A stretch of DNA of 64,000 nt from Clostridiaceae bacterium (lineage in GTDB: Bacteria > Bacillota_I > Bacilli_A > Erysipelotrichales > Coprobacillaceae). The translations under genes were made by a program, and so were the position numbers. The notes beneath the pieces were generated by a model. The model did no database searches and was not told where the DNA came from. It saw only the letters and a program-made list of their open reading frames with translations. The DNA lies in the NCBI GenBank assembly GCA_902363625.1, contig CABJAS010000003.1, forward strand, positions 62,001 to 126,000. The letters run 5' to 3'. Below, one piece after another: positions 17,958 through 25,117 of the stretch (position 1 is its first letter; every line of letters begins with the position of its first letter).

Positions 17958-19274
17958 ATGTATAAAGAAATATCGAGAGAATTAATCTCTTTTATTAACG
18001 ATTCACCCACTTCATTTCACGCTAATGATACCGTGAAAAGAATACTTAATCAAGCCGGATATACAGAACTGTCAGAAAGTCATTCATGGGAATTAAAACC
18101 CGGTGGAAAATATTATGTTTCTAAAAACACAAGCGCACTGATTGCCTTTACTGTAGGAACTCAGTTGGATCAATATAGTTTCAATATAAGTGCTGCACAC
18201 TGCGATACTCCAACCTTTAAAATTAAACCGGTATCACGTATTGTCAGTGATAATCGCTATCATAAATTAAACGTTGAAATGTATGGCGGTGCTTTATGCG
18301 CGCCATGGTTTGACCGTCCATTATCAGTTGCCGGAAGAGCCATTATTAAAAACAACGATCGCTTTGAAACAAAATTAGTAAATATCGATAAGGATCTGCT
18401 TATTATTCCTAATCTCGCTATCCATTTAGATCGCGAAGCCAACAATGGCAAAAAATATAATACGCAGATTGATATGCTGCCTTTAGCCGGAAGCACAGCT
18501 TTAGATGAAAAAGCATTTGAGTCATTGATTGCCGAAAGTTTAAATGTAGAACCTGATGCTGTCTACTCATCTGATCTTTACCTTTATCCACGTATTTCAG
18601 GAACAATGATCGGATTAGAGGAAGAATTTATCGGTTCTCCTCGTTTAGATGATCTTCAATGCGTATTTGCTACATTAAAAGGATTTTTAGAAGGAAAAGC
18701 AGATCAATCGATCAATGTATTTTATATGGCAGATAACGAAGAAGTGGGAAGTTCTACTAAACAAGGCGCTGCTTCAACGTTCTTAATCGATACATTATCA
18801 CGTATTAATCAAAATTTAGGCGGAAATGACGAACGTCTTCATTGTGCCTTAGCCTCTTCTATGATTGTGTCTGCTGATAATGCTCATGCGGTGCATCCAA
18901 ATCATCAGGATCTTTCTGATCCTCACAATCGTGTTTATATGAATGATGGTGTGGTTATTAAATACAGTGCCCGTCAATCTTATACGACCGATGCATTATC
19001 TGCGGCATTATTTATTGAATGCTGTAAAAAAGCAGGTGTCCCTTACCAGCACTATACAAACCGCTCTGATTTAATGGGTGGAGGTACTTTAGGGGCAATC
19101 AGTTCTCATCAAGTCAGCATCGCTTCTATTGATATTGGGTTGGCTCAGCTAGCCATGCATTCAAGCTTTGAACTTGCCGGTGCAAAAGATACTGCCTATA
19201 TGATTGAAGCTATGAAAGTGTTCTTCTCAACGCATTTAGAATCTACAGAGCCCGGTGTCATTATCGCAAAATAA
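17958..19274 (+). CDS. M18 family aminopeptidase
   Basis: A 438-residue cytosolic di-zinc aminopeptidase of the M18 (aspartyl aminopeptidase-like) family, which removes N-terminal, often acidic, residues from peptides. Metal and catalytic residues are visible: His in SAAHCDTP (near residue 80), Asp in GSPRLDDLQ, Glu-Glu in DNEEVGSST, Asp/His in SADNAHAVHP, and the late His in LAMHSSFE. The length matches the family. AAGGAGG precedes ATG 17958. It is single-gene, with its own promoter and terminator. Confidence 0.93.
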   Translation: MYKEISRELISFINDSPTSFHANDTVKRILNQAGYTELSESHSWELKPGGKYYVSKNTSALIAFTVGTQLDQYSFNISAAHCDTPTFKIKPVSRIVSDNRYHKLNVEMYGGALCAPWFDRPLSVAGRAIIKNNDRFETKLVNIDKDLLIIPNLAIHLDREANNGKKYNTQIDMLPLAGSTALDEKAFESLIAESLNVEPDAVYSSDLYLYPRISGTMIGLEEEFIGSPRLDDLQCVFATLKGFLEGKADQSINVFYMADNEEVGSSTKQGAASTFLIDTLSRINQNLGGNDERLHCALASSMIVSADNAHAVHPNHQDLSDPHNRVYMNDGVVIKYSARQSYTTDALSAALFIECCKKAGVPYQHYTNRSDLMGGGTLGAISSHQVSIASIDIGLAQLAMHSSFELAGAKDTAYMIEAMKVFFSTHLESTEPGVIIAK

Positions 19275-19287
19275 AAATTATTCGTTT

Positions 19288-19317
19288 GTATCATCTCTAG
19301 TGGGGTGATACTTTTTT
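19288..19317 (+). terminator. Terminator of the M18 aminopeptidase gene
   Basis: GTATCATC and GGTGATAC pair with one wobble around an 8-base loop; six T follow. The stop codon of the convergent flavodoxin-like gene lies inside. Confidence 0.75.
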
Positions 19318-20010
19318 ATTTTTCCAAGGACGTTCTTTATCCAGCCATCCCTGCTGTTTCCAGTAATCTTTTTCCGCGGGAGAAGCACTCCAATCTTTCT
19401 TTTGCATAAAACGCATCATATAAAAAATAGCTTTTGTTTTAATCCCCACCTTTGCTTTTTTATATTTCACTTTATTTGCAAGGGCTGTTGTCTCTTTATC
19501 TATTTTCAATTTTTTATTGGCTGAAACCTGTTCCCAATTCATCGCCTGAACACTGATCCCATAACGCTCAATATTGGGAATTCCCCAATAAGTCAATGCT
19601 GTCGTGATATCTTTTATTGCTGATTTTGTGCCTGTTCCTGCCGCAGTAGAAACCACAACCGCCTTTTTTTGAAACATAGCTGCTTTAGGTTTATGATTCA
19701 TCCAGTAAGTAAAAGTTAAATCAATAAAAGTTTTCATCGGTGCCGAAGCTCTTAAACAATACGTAGGCGTTGTCAAGATCAGTAAATCTGCTTTTTCAAC
19801 TTCACTCATTATTTTATTTTTCTCTTTATAAAAAGGACAGTGCTGTTCTTCTTCTACACATTGATAACAGCCTAAACAAAAATGCGCCAAATCTCTTGGA
19901 AGAAAAAATTCACTGATCTCATTTTTTGATCCCACCTTCTCCGCAATTATTCTACCAATATGGTAGGAACTGCCTTGATGGTTCTGCCCATGAATCAAAA
20001 CGATTTTCAT
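19297..20010 (-). CDS. Flavodoxin-like NAD(P)H:FMN oxidoreductase family protein
   Basis: A 237-residue protein with the FMN-binding flavodoxin fold of the NADPH-dependent FMN reductase group. Seen are the phosphate loop IHGQNHQGSSYHIG (residues 5-18), a Cys-rich insertion CLGCYQCVEEEQHC near residue 50 as in iron-sulfur flavoproteins, and TTPTYCLRASAP for the flavin ring. The C-terminal 60 residues are basic. It overlaps the TetR gene by 4 bp (ATGA), so it belongs to that regulator's own operon. It probably reduces quinones or other electrophiles; the inducing compound is unknown. Confidence 0.82.
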   Translation of the reverse strand: MKIVLIHGQNHQGSSYHIGRIIAEKVGSKNEISEFFLPRDLAHFCLGCYQCVEEEQHCPFYKEKNKIMSEVEKADLLILTTPTYCLRASAPMKTFIDLTFTYWMNHKPKAAMFQKKAVVVSTAAGTGTKSAIKDITTALTYWGIPNIERYGISVQAMNWEQVSANKKLKIDKETTALANKVKYKKAKVGIKTKAIFYMMRFMQKKDWSASPAEKDYWKQQGWLDKERPWKNKKVSPH

Positions 20011-20630
20011 TCTGATCCCTCCTTTTTATACAAGTGACTAAACTGACGAATATGCCGTTCAATTATCTGTAAGGCTTCCTTTTCCTTCTGCGGCTCACGA
20101 TCACACAAGGTCAGCATCAAATAAATAGGTGAATAAAAATGGATTGCCATAATATTTGGATCATTATCTTTCAATTTATTTTGAATACCCAGCAAATAAA
20201 ATAATCCCGATTGATAGGCTAAAGGTCCCTCCACATACTGCTTTGAATATAAAACCGCTAACTCCAAATCATGAAACTGCTCAATCGTCAGCATCTTACG
20301 AAATTTACTTACGTATTCATCATGCAGAAAATATAGGAATAACTCGGTTCCCATCTTTACCAAGGTTTCTTCATCTACCATAGAAAACACATCAATATCC
20401 TGATCAGGCTGACTGCCATCCATCTTCAATCGAGTGGTTTGCTGTTCATAGCTTTTTTTCATTTCTTCTAGGATTGCATTAAAAATATCCTGTTTGCTTT
20501 TATAATGTTTATATAATGAGGGAGCCTTGATGCCTACTGCCTCTGCTATTTCTCCTACATAAACAGCACTGTACCCCTTATTTGAAAATAAAGTTAAAGC
20601 TTCTTTTAATATCTTTTCTTTCGTTGTCAT
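20007..20630 (-). CDS. TetR family transcriptional regulator
   Basis: A 207-residue repressor. The helix-turn-helix occupies residues 22-48 (AEAVGIKAPSLYKHYKSKQD, typical of TetR) and the rest is the ligand-binding dimerisation domain. It is first in a two-gene operon with the flavodoxin-like reductase. The promoter carries two palindromes, one filling the spacer and one at the transcription start, so autoregulation is very likely. The ribosome binding site is AGAGGTG. The ligand cannot be deduced. Confidence 0.93.
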   Translation of the reverse strand: MTTKEKILKEALTLFSNKGYSAVYVGEIAEAVGIKAPSLYKHYKSKQDIFNAILEEMKKSYEQQTTRLKMDGSQPDQDIDVFSMVDEETLVKMGTELFLYFLHDEYVSKFRKMLTIEQFHDLELAVLYSKQYVEGPLAYQSGLFYLLGIQNKLKDNDPNIMAIHFYSPIYLMLTLCDREPQKEKEALQIIERHIRQFSHLYKKEGSE

Positions 20631-20643
20631 AACGCACCTCTCT

Positions 20644-20697
20644 AGCTAACTACAATTAGCTTTCTTTTATTATAGGCTAATTATAATTAGCCGTCAA
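20644..20697 (-). promoter_or_regulatory. TetR promoter with two operators
   Basis: On the minus strand TTGACG (20697-20692), a 17-bp spacer and TATAAT (20674-20669). The perfect 18-bp palindrome GGCTAATTATAATTAGCC (20675-20692) fills the spacer. A second site, AGCTAA-N6-TTAGCT (20644-20661), covers the start of transcription. Their centres are 31 bp apart, about three helical turns. Confidence 0.85.
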
Positions 20698-20718
20698 TAA
20701 GACAACACACAAATATAA

Positions 20719-20752
20719 AAAACCAATAACAGGGGTTAGTGTTATCGGTTTC
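20719..20752 (-). terminator. Terminator after the XRE operon
   Basis: AACCGATAAC and GTTATTGGTT pair with one mismatch around a 10-base loop on the minus strand, followed by a run of T. It lies 10 bp after the 79-residue ORF. Confidence 0.7.
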
Positions 20753-20761
20753 TATTATAAT

Positions 20762-21001
20762 CTATAAACGAATAATTATTTCATCTCCATCGTTGGAATG
20801 TACTTCTACTAATGTTAATCCTTTAAATTGTTTGCGATATTTTTTTATCTGTCTTAGAAAATCTCTTTGTCCCATTGGAGAGATATAGACATATCTTTTT
20901 AAGGAATAAAACAAAATAGAAAAGCTGTATCGATTTAAAAATAAGGAGTAAGGAAGATAGAGCCAAAGCCTGAATCCTTTGGATTTTATTCGAATCTTCA
21001 T
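20762..21001 (-). CDS. Small basic protein, SHOCT-like family
   Basis: A 79-residue basic protein. The opening MKIRIKSKGFRLWLYLP recalls the beta-strand start of short SHOCT-like (DUF2089 C-terminal) proteins, and the end (LTLVEVHSNDGDEIIIRL) matches the tail style of the preceding XRE protein (IVEIESSQGDIVEVMVE). The family assignment is by eye. The start ATG overlaps the xre stop by one base (TAATG), so it is translationally coupled. It is likely a partner or homolog of the C-terminal domain of the regulator. Confidence 0.6.
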   Translation of the reverse strand: MKIRIKSKGFRLWLYLPYSLFLNRYSFSILFYSLKRYVYISPMGQRDFLRQIKKYRKQFKGLTLVEVHSNDGDEIIIRL

Positions 21002-21492
21002 TACTCCACCATCACTTCAACGATATCTCCCTGACTGCTTTCAATCTCTACGATTTTTCCAATAGCACCATTTTCAATTAAGGAGATAATCATATGCAAA
21101 TCCAGTCCTTTTAATATTTCGCTGCCATTAAATTCAGGCAGTTCAATTTTCATATCGGCTGCCATTTTAACGAAAACTAATGGCAGATTCACTTTTACTT
21201 TATCTCCTTCTACTGACAAAATATTGACACGCAGAAACATCTCATTAATATTTTTACGGGCTTCCATCGGTACATAGCGAACTGTCTCATCACGCTCTTT
21301 CACTAATTCATCAAGGGATATGTTAAAGAATTCTGATAATTCAACTAAAACAGGAAGATCCGGAATACTTATATCCTTCTCCCATTTACTGACGGCTTGA
21401 GATGAAACTCCCATCTTTTCTGCCAGTTCATCTTGTGTCATCTTTCTTAGTTTTCTTAGATCATTAATTTTTTCACCCATTGTTTTTTTCAT
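21001..21492 (-). CDS. XRE family regulator with C-terminal SHOCT-like domain
   Basis: A 163-residue protein. The N-terminal Cro/CI helix-turn-helix (residues 5-60) contains MTQDELAEKMGVSSQAVSKW. Residues 85-163 form a second domain (VNILSVEGDKVKVNLPLVFV, then LIENGAIGKIVEIESSQGD) resembling the SHOCT-like/DUF2089 C-terminal fold found in envelope-stress regulators of Bacillota. I start at ATG 21492, eight bases after AGAGGT. It is first of two coupled genes. TATAAT lies about 40 bp upstream. The trigger is unknown. Confidence 0.82.
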   Translation of the reverse strand: MKKTMGEKINDLRKLRKMTQDELAEKMGVSSQAVSKWEKDISIPDLPVLVELSEFFNISLDELVKERDETVRYVPMEARKNINEMFLRVNILSVEGDKVKVNLPLVFVKMAADMKIELPEFNGSEILKGLDLHMIISLIENGAIGKIVEIESSQGDIVEVMVE

Positions 21493-21664
21493 ACATTTAC
21501 CTCTTTCTGTAATCAACTTACACCTAGATTATAAATGGGAACTCATTAGAAAAGAAGAGACTGGCGGTTGGATTTCCCGACTCTTAGTTGTAAATCGTGA
21601 AACCAGCAGTTGAATCTATCATTTGAACTCTCTTTTATTAAAGTATAGACAGCATAATCGAGAA

Positions 21665-21823
21665 TTAATCGATTTTAACTCCTATGCGATACCATTCCTG
21701 ATGCCCATGATTATCAAAGAATCGAGGAATGTCAAACCCACCTGCAATTAAAGCAAGCAAACATATGATAATTCCCGTAAGCATAAACATCTTACTTATT
21801 TTGATCCATTTATCTTGATCCAT
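21665..21823 (-). CDS. 52-residue membrane peptide overlapping the DUF1700 gene
   Basis: A small ORF starting at ATG 21823 with GGAGGG eight bases upstream, ending in TAA at 21665. Residues 11-30 (KMFMLTGIIICLLALIAGGF) form one membrane segment; the tail is His- and Trp-containing and soluble. It overlaps the last 28 bp of the DUF1700 gene in another frame, so it would be coupled to it. I do not recognise the family. The clean ribosome binding site and membrane segment make it likely real. Confidence 0.65.
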   Translation of the reverse strand: MDQDKWIKISKMFMLTGIIICLLALIAGGFDIPRFFDNHGHQEWYRIGVKID

Positions 21824-22407
21824 GAAAAACACCCTCCATTTCTAAATGCATTGCTGACACTGTCAATAATTCGCCAGCTTGCACTTTTTGAATAATCGAT
21901 CGATTTTTGAGCTAAACGAATCGTCCAATAACTTAGTCCAACACAAAAGATACCGACACCTAGCTGGAAGATTCCATAAAGAAATGTTGTTATCATGACT
22001 GGAACTGCGCCAAAAATCCCAATAAGAGCGCCAACAACACTCGCAAAAGCAAAGGATACTGTAACAATAGGCAAACACCAAATAATAATCAGGATTGATA
22101 AGATAAACATTGCCCCAGCCAACAAGATGCTTATCCATAAAGGAGAACCTAAAATAATCAATGTCTTTACTAAAACCGTAGGAGGGGCAGATTGTTCTAA
22201 AGCAGGCTGTGATTCACTGATCGCTCTATCCGCAATTTCTTTTGGTTCTTCCAAGCGAGCAACTGCTTCTTCCTCACTGCAGCCATTTTCCTTATAATCC
22301 TCAATCAGTTCTTCATAATAGTTTAATATATTTTTCTTTTCTGAATAACTTAGCTTAAACAAAGCTTTATCCAGTGTATCCAAAAACATTTGTTTATTCA
22401 CATTCAT
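21796..22407 (-). CDS. DUF1700 family membrane protein
   Basis: A 203-residue protein. The first 70 residues are the soluble DUF1700 part: SYSEKKNILNYYEELIEDY, then GCSEEEAVARLEEPKEIA. Three or four membrane segments follow between residues 82 and 170. The start overlaps the padR stop by 14 bp, the usual PadR-DUF1700 pairing in Bacillota, in which PadR represses the pair. Function is not established; it is thought to act in the envelope, often with a DUF4097 protein, which is not present here. Confidence 0.88.
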   Translation of the reverse strand: MNVNKQMFLDTLDKALFKLSYSEKKNILNYYEELIEDYKENGCSEEEAVARLEEPKEIADRAISESQPALEQSAPPTVLVKTLIILGSPLWISILLAGAMFILSILIIIWCLPIVTVSFAFASVVGALIGIFGAVPVMITTFLYGIFQLGVGIFCVGLSYWTIRLAQKSIDYSKSASWRIIDSVSNAFRNGGCFSWIKINGSK

Positions 22408-22711
22408 TCTCCTCCTCTATAAATTGATAAATTTTTTCTACTTGTTTCCATTCCTCAAGAAATTCTTTTATTTTTTCTTTTCCATCATCTGTAATCTGAT
22501 AATATTTACGCAGACGTCCCTGATGTTCCACAGAATAAGTGGTTAAACTACCATTTGCTTCTAAACGTTTTAATATCGGATACAATGTGGACTCACTTGT
22601 TTCAACATAATCACTTACATCTTTAACAATTTGATAGCCATAGGAATCTCCCCGTTTCAACACGGTTAAAACACATATATCGAGCAAGCCTTTTTTTAGC
22701 TGAATATCCAT
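22394..22711 (-). CDS. PadR family transcriptional regulator
   Basis: A 105-residue winged-helix regulator of the short PadR-s2 type. The order is typical: LKKGLLDICVLTVLKRGDSYGYQI, then SESTLYPILKRLEANG (recognition helix), then GRLRKYYQIT. It is first of the padR-DUF1700 operon. The promoter is almost completely covered by a large palindrome, so autorepression is expected. TAGGAGGG lies close before ATG 22711; the untranslated leader is only about 15 bases. Confidence 0.94.
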   Translation of the reverse strand: MDIQLKKGLLDICVLTVLKRGDSYGYQIVKDVSDYVETSESTLYPILKRLEANGSLTTYSVEHQGRLRKYYQITDDGKEKIKEFLEEWKQVEKIYQFIEEENECE

Positions 22712-22725
22712 TTTATCCCTCCTAT

Positions 22726-22762
22726 CACATAATACTATATATTACATAGTATTATGTGTCAA
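22726..22762 (-). promoter_or_regulatory. padR promoter and operator
   Basis: Minus-strand TTGACA (22762-22757), a 17-bp spacer and TATAGT (22739-22734). A perfect 13-bp inverted repeat, CACATAATACTAT and ATAGTATTATGTG (22726-22758), spans the spacer, the -10 and the start point. Confidence 0.85.
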
Positions 22763-22775
22763 GTAGTAAATAAAA

Positions 22776-22800
22776 AACATTCAGACATATGCTGAATGTT
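22776..22800 (-). terminator. Terminator after the DUF554 gene
   Basis: AACATTCAG and CTGAATGTT are perfect 9-bp arms with a 7-base loop; a T run follows on the minus strand. The gene's stop codon is inside. Confidence 0.8.
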
Positions 22801-23500
22801 ATAAAAGAATTTGGTATATACCCACTAATGGCATTACAATCACCAAAGATGGAATAAGATTAATCGCTTTAATATGTAATATTTTAGCCACACTCATGCC
22901 TAAAATAATCGTCATCAGCCCACCGCACGCTTTAAAATCCATGATCATGACATCATTGACATAAGGAAGAATCCCTTTCGCTATTAAAAAGCAGGCAAAT
23001 AAAATGACAAACTGTGGAATCGGAATCAATGCCTGAGCATAACCCAGTGTCGTTCCAAAAAGAATAGCAGTAAAGAAATCTAAAATAGATTTAGACATCA
23101 GCACTGTAGAGTCTCCTGACATTCCTTCAACCAAGGCTCCGAAAATACCGGTTCCGCTCATACAAAACATTACGACAACCAGCAAATACATTTCCATGTA
23201 TGCACTGTGATCTCCTTCTATTTTAAAAGAACAACGTTTCAGTATCTTTTCAAAAAAATAAGATACATAACGATCAATGTGAAGCATTTCCCCAATCACT
23301 GTACCAATAATTAACGACATAATCACAATAGGTAATGTCTGAACATTCACTAAAGAAGTAATCCCGATAGACATCGCACACACGCCAAAGACTTTAGGCA
23401 AAGTTTCCTTTAGATGTTCCGGTACATAATGACGTAGTAATCCGCCAATCATCGATCCGATGAATACAGCCAGTGTATTGACAATCACCCCAAATGGCAT
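22799..23500 (-). CDS. DUF554 family membrane protein
   Basis: A 233-residue polytopic membrane protein with seven or so hydrophobic segments, resembling the DUF554 (YdfK/YqgA) family. Landmarks are GVIVNTLAVFIGSMIGGLL at the start, GTVIGEMLHID, MSGTGIFGALVEG and the GGLMTIILGM segment near the end. It is a putative transporter of unknown substrate. ATG 23500 follows AGGGGGA, 10 bp after the HAD gene stop, so the two form an operon; a longer frame to 23518 lacks a site. Confidence 0.88.
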   Translation of the reverse strand: MPFGVIVNTLAVFIGSMIGGLLRHYVPEHLKETLPKVFGVCAMSIGITSLVNVQTLPIVIMSLIIGTVIGEMLHIDRYVSYFFEKILKRCSFKIEGDHSAYMEMYLLVVVMFCMSGTGIFGALVEGMSGDSTVLMSKSILDFFTAILFGTTLGYAQALIPIPQFVILFACFLIAKGILPYVNDVMIMDFKACGGLMTIILGMSVAKILHIKAINLIPSLVIVMPLVGIYQILL

Positions 23501-23510
23501 AGTTTTCCCC

Positions 23511-24284
23511 CTAATCAATCAAATTAAAATGTTTACAGGCATATTCAATGCCATCTTCGTCTACACTTTTAGTTACATAATAGGCTAAATCTTTTAATTC
23601 GTCAATAGCGTTCCCCATCGCAATAGAAAACGGAACTTCTTTAAACATCGCAACATCATTCTGACCATCACCAAAAAAAATGATATCTTCAATACTCCCG
23701 TTTTCCATTTCCACCAGCTCTTTTACACCCTTATATTTATTGTCCGGTTCAAAAGCAATGCATTCATCAACATAGCGCATGATCTTACGGGCATCAATCG
23801 TCTGAATTTTATCTTCATCACCACGATGCAATCCTAAAAATACTTTATAGACATCATTTTGACGATGATCAAAAGCTTCGTTTATTTCAACCGGAAATGT
23901 TTCAAACCCAATTTGTTTTTGTCCGCATAGCATGGTTGAATTAGCATGCAGTTTCCCCGAATGATCAATCATAAAGGCAAAAGGCACTTTCTTCTCTAAT
24001 AATTCATCACATAAGCATGCAACTAATTGTTTATCTAAAGGTTCCACATGAATTAACTGGTCGCGAATCATCAGTCCATGTCCCCCATCACTCACAATAT
24101 AATGAATACCTAACTTTTCTGCTACCGGCTTTACGGTCAGCATCGAACGTCCGGAAGCAATCGCTGTCACATGTCCCTTATCCTGCAATGCCTTAATAGT
24201 TCTTACTGTCGATTCAGGAATATACTCTTTCCCATCCTTTACCGAAACCAGTGTTCCATCAATATCAAAAAATATATATTTCAT
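23511..24284 (-). CDS. HAD-superfamily Cof-type phosphatase
   Basis: A 257-residue Cof-type hydrolase. Motif I is FFDIDGTLVSV, motif II AIASGRSM, and motif IV IFFGDGQNDVAMF. It closely resembles the HAD protein at 11390-12154: both share SIAMGNAIDELK and end A-C-x-H-F-x-x-I-D, suggesting duplication. The substrate is unknown. AAGGAG lies upstream of ATG 24284. It is first of a two-gene unit with the DUF554 membrane protein. Confidence 0.88.
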   Translation of the reverse strand: MKYIFFDIDGTLVSVKDGKEYIPESTVRTIKALQDKGHVTAIASGRSMLTVKPVAEKLGIHYIVSDGGHGLMIRDQLIHVEPLDKQLVACLCDELLEKKVPFAFMIDHSGKLHANSTMLCGQKQIGFETFPVEINEAFDHRQNDVYKVFLGLHRGDEDKIQTIDARKIMRYVDECIAFEPDNKYKGVKELVEMENGSIEDIIFFGDGQNDVAMFKEVPFSIAMGNAIDELKDLAYYVTKSVDEDGIEYACKHFNLID

Positions 24285-24671
24285 ACCCTAACACTCCTTT
24301 GTTTATAAGTATAGTCGCTGTACATATTTTTGAGATTTCTTTTTCACATAATAAAAATATAATAATGATTTTATTTATATACAACTAAAATCATACAAAA
24401 ATTATGTTATTATATATAGAGAATCTGCACGATTAAAAAAAGCTGAATCACTAAAAGGTTCTGATTAATAATATTATTCTTATAAAGCGTTATGATAAAT
24501 ATTTAGATGAAGGAAGAAAGCTAATTTACCAAGTTCTAAACTTTATGGTATAGGTACACACCTCTTATTGTCATTGACAATAGAAAAAGGATGGCATTTT
24601 TATGATGCAAATATGAGGGTTTATACATGCCGTCTCAATCAATTTTTCTTAAAAGAAAGGAAATCCGCATT
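24285..24671. other. 387-bp gap with no confident gene
   Basis: Very AT-rich. It holds the minus-strand HAD promoter area at the left (TATACT near 24310). From 24511 to 24675 a plus-strand frame stays open for 54 codons without an ATG near its beginning; its translation looks protein-like but matches nothing I know. It may be a gene remnant. No RNA motif is recognised. Confidence 0.4.
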
Positions 24672-24740
24672 ATGACTAAATTAAAATCTCTTTTTACAAT
24701 GGTATCTCAGGTAATGGCATATGAAATTAACTTCACTTGA
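24672..24740 (+). CDS. Possible 22-residue leader peptide
   Basis: ATG 24672 to TGA 24740 encodes MTKLKSLFTMVSQVMAYEIN plus two residues. AAAGG lies about 11 bases upstream, a loose spacing. It overlaps the start of the next small ORF, so it could couple its translation. It has no Cys, so it does not look like a cyclic autoinducer precursor. It may be a chance ORF. Confidence 0.25.
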   Translation: MTKLKSLFTMVSQVMAYEINFT

Positions 24741-24975
24741 AATTGTAATTATTTTAATACAGCTTATAGCTATTTTATGCGTATTTATTGATAATAAAAT
24801 AGAAAACAAATATTTAAATCGAATACTTCCATGGATGCCCATTCCTAGCTACATGGTGATTTCAGCACTAACCAGACGATTTGCACCTCCTTTTAACATT
24901 ATTTCTTTTTTGCTTATTTTTGTTCAACTTGTAGTGTCTATATGTAAGGAGTCTAAGAAAAAAGATAAACAATAA
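24721..24975 (+). CDS. Small membrane protein, unknown
   Basis: An 84-residue protein with two hydrophobic segments (residues 5-24 and 58-78) and a charged C-terminal tail rich in Lys. The family is not recognised. ATG 24721 has only a modest site (AGGT nine bases before). A strong terminator follows closely, supporting a real transcript. Its base composition is as AT-rich as the gap upstream, which may point to recent acquisition or decay. Confidence 0.5.
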   Translation: MKLTSLEIVIILIQLIAILCVFIDNKIENKYLNRILPWMPIPSYMVISALTRRFAPPFNIISFLLIFVQLVVSICKESKKKDKQ

Positions 24976-24992
24976 CCCCTCTGTTCCACAAC

Positions 24993-25028
24993 AAACACCC
25001 TAGATGCAAATTTTAATCTAGGGTGTTT
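24993..25028. terminator. Strong bidirectional terminator
   Basis: AAACACCCTAGAT (24993-25005) and ATCTAGGGTGTTT (25016-25028) form a perfect 13-bp stem with a 10-base loop. It serves the small plus-strand ORF and may stop minus-strand transcripts from the M29 gene. Confidence 0.8.
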
Positions 25029-25117
25029 TATATTACTTCTTTAATTTGAACGTAATCAGCAAAGCAGTTTCTTAACAATGATATTAATCAGGCAAGAAAA
25101 TCACAAAGATTCCCTTT

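Noticed and set aside
21558..21612. Terminator-like fold after the 52-residue ORF
   Set aside because: Arms pair in only 8 of 10 positions across a 30-base loop and no clear T run follows.
24511..24675. 54-codon open frame as a real gene
   Set aside because: No start codon near its beginning, no ribosome binding site and no recognised family; kept only as a possible remnant.
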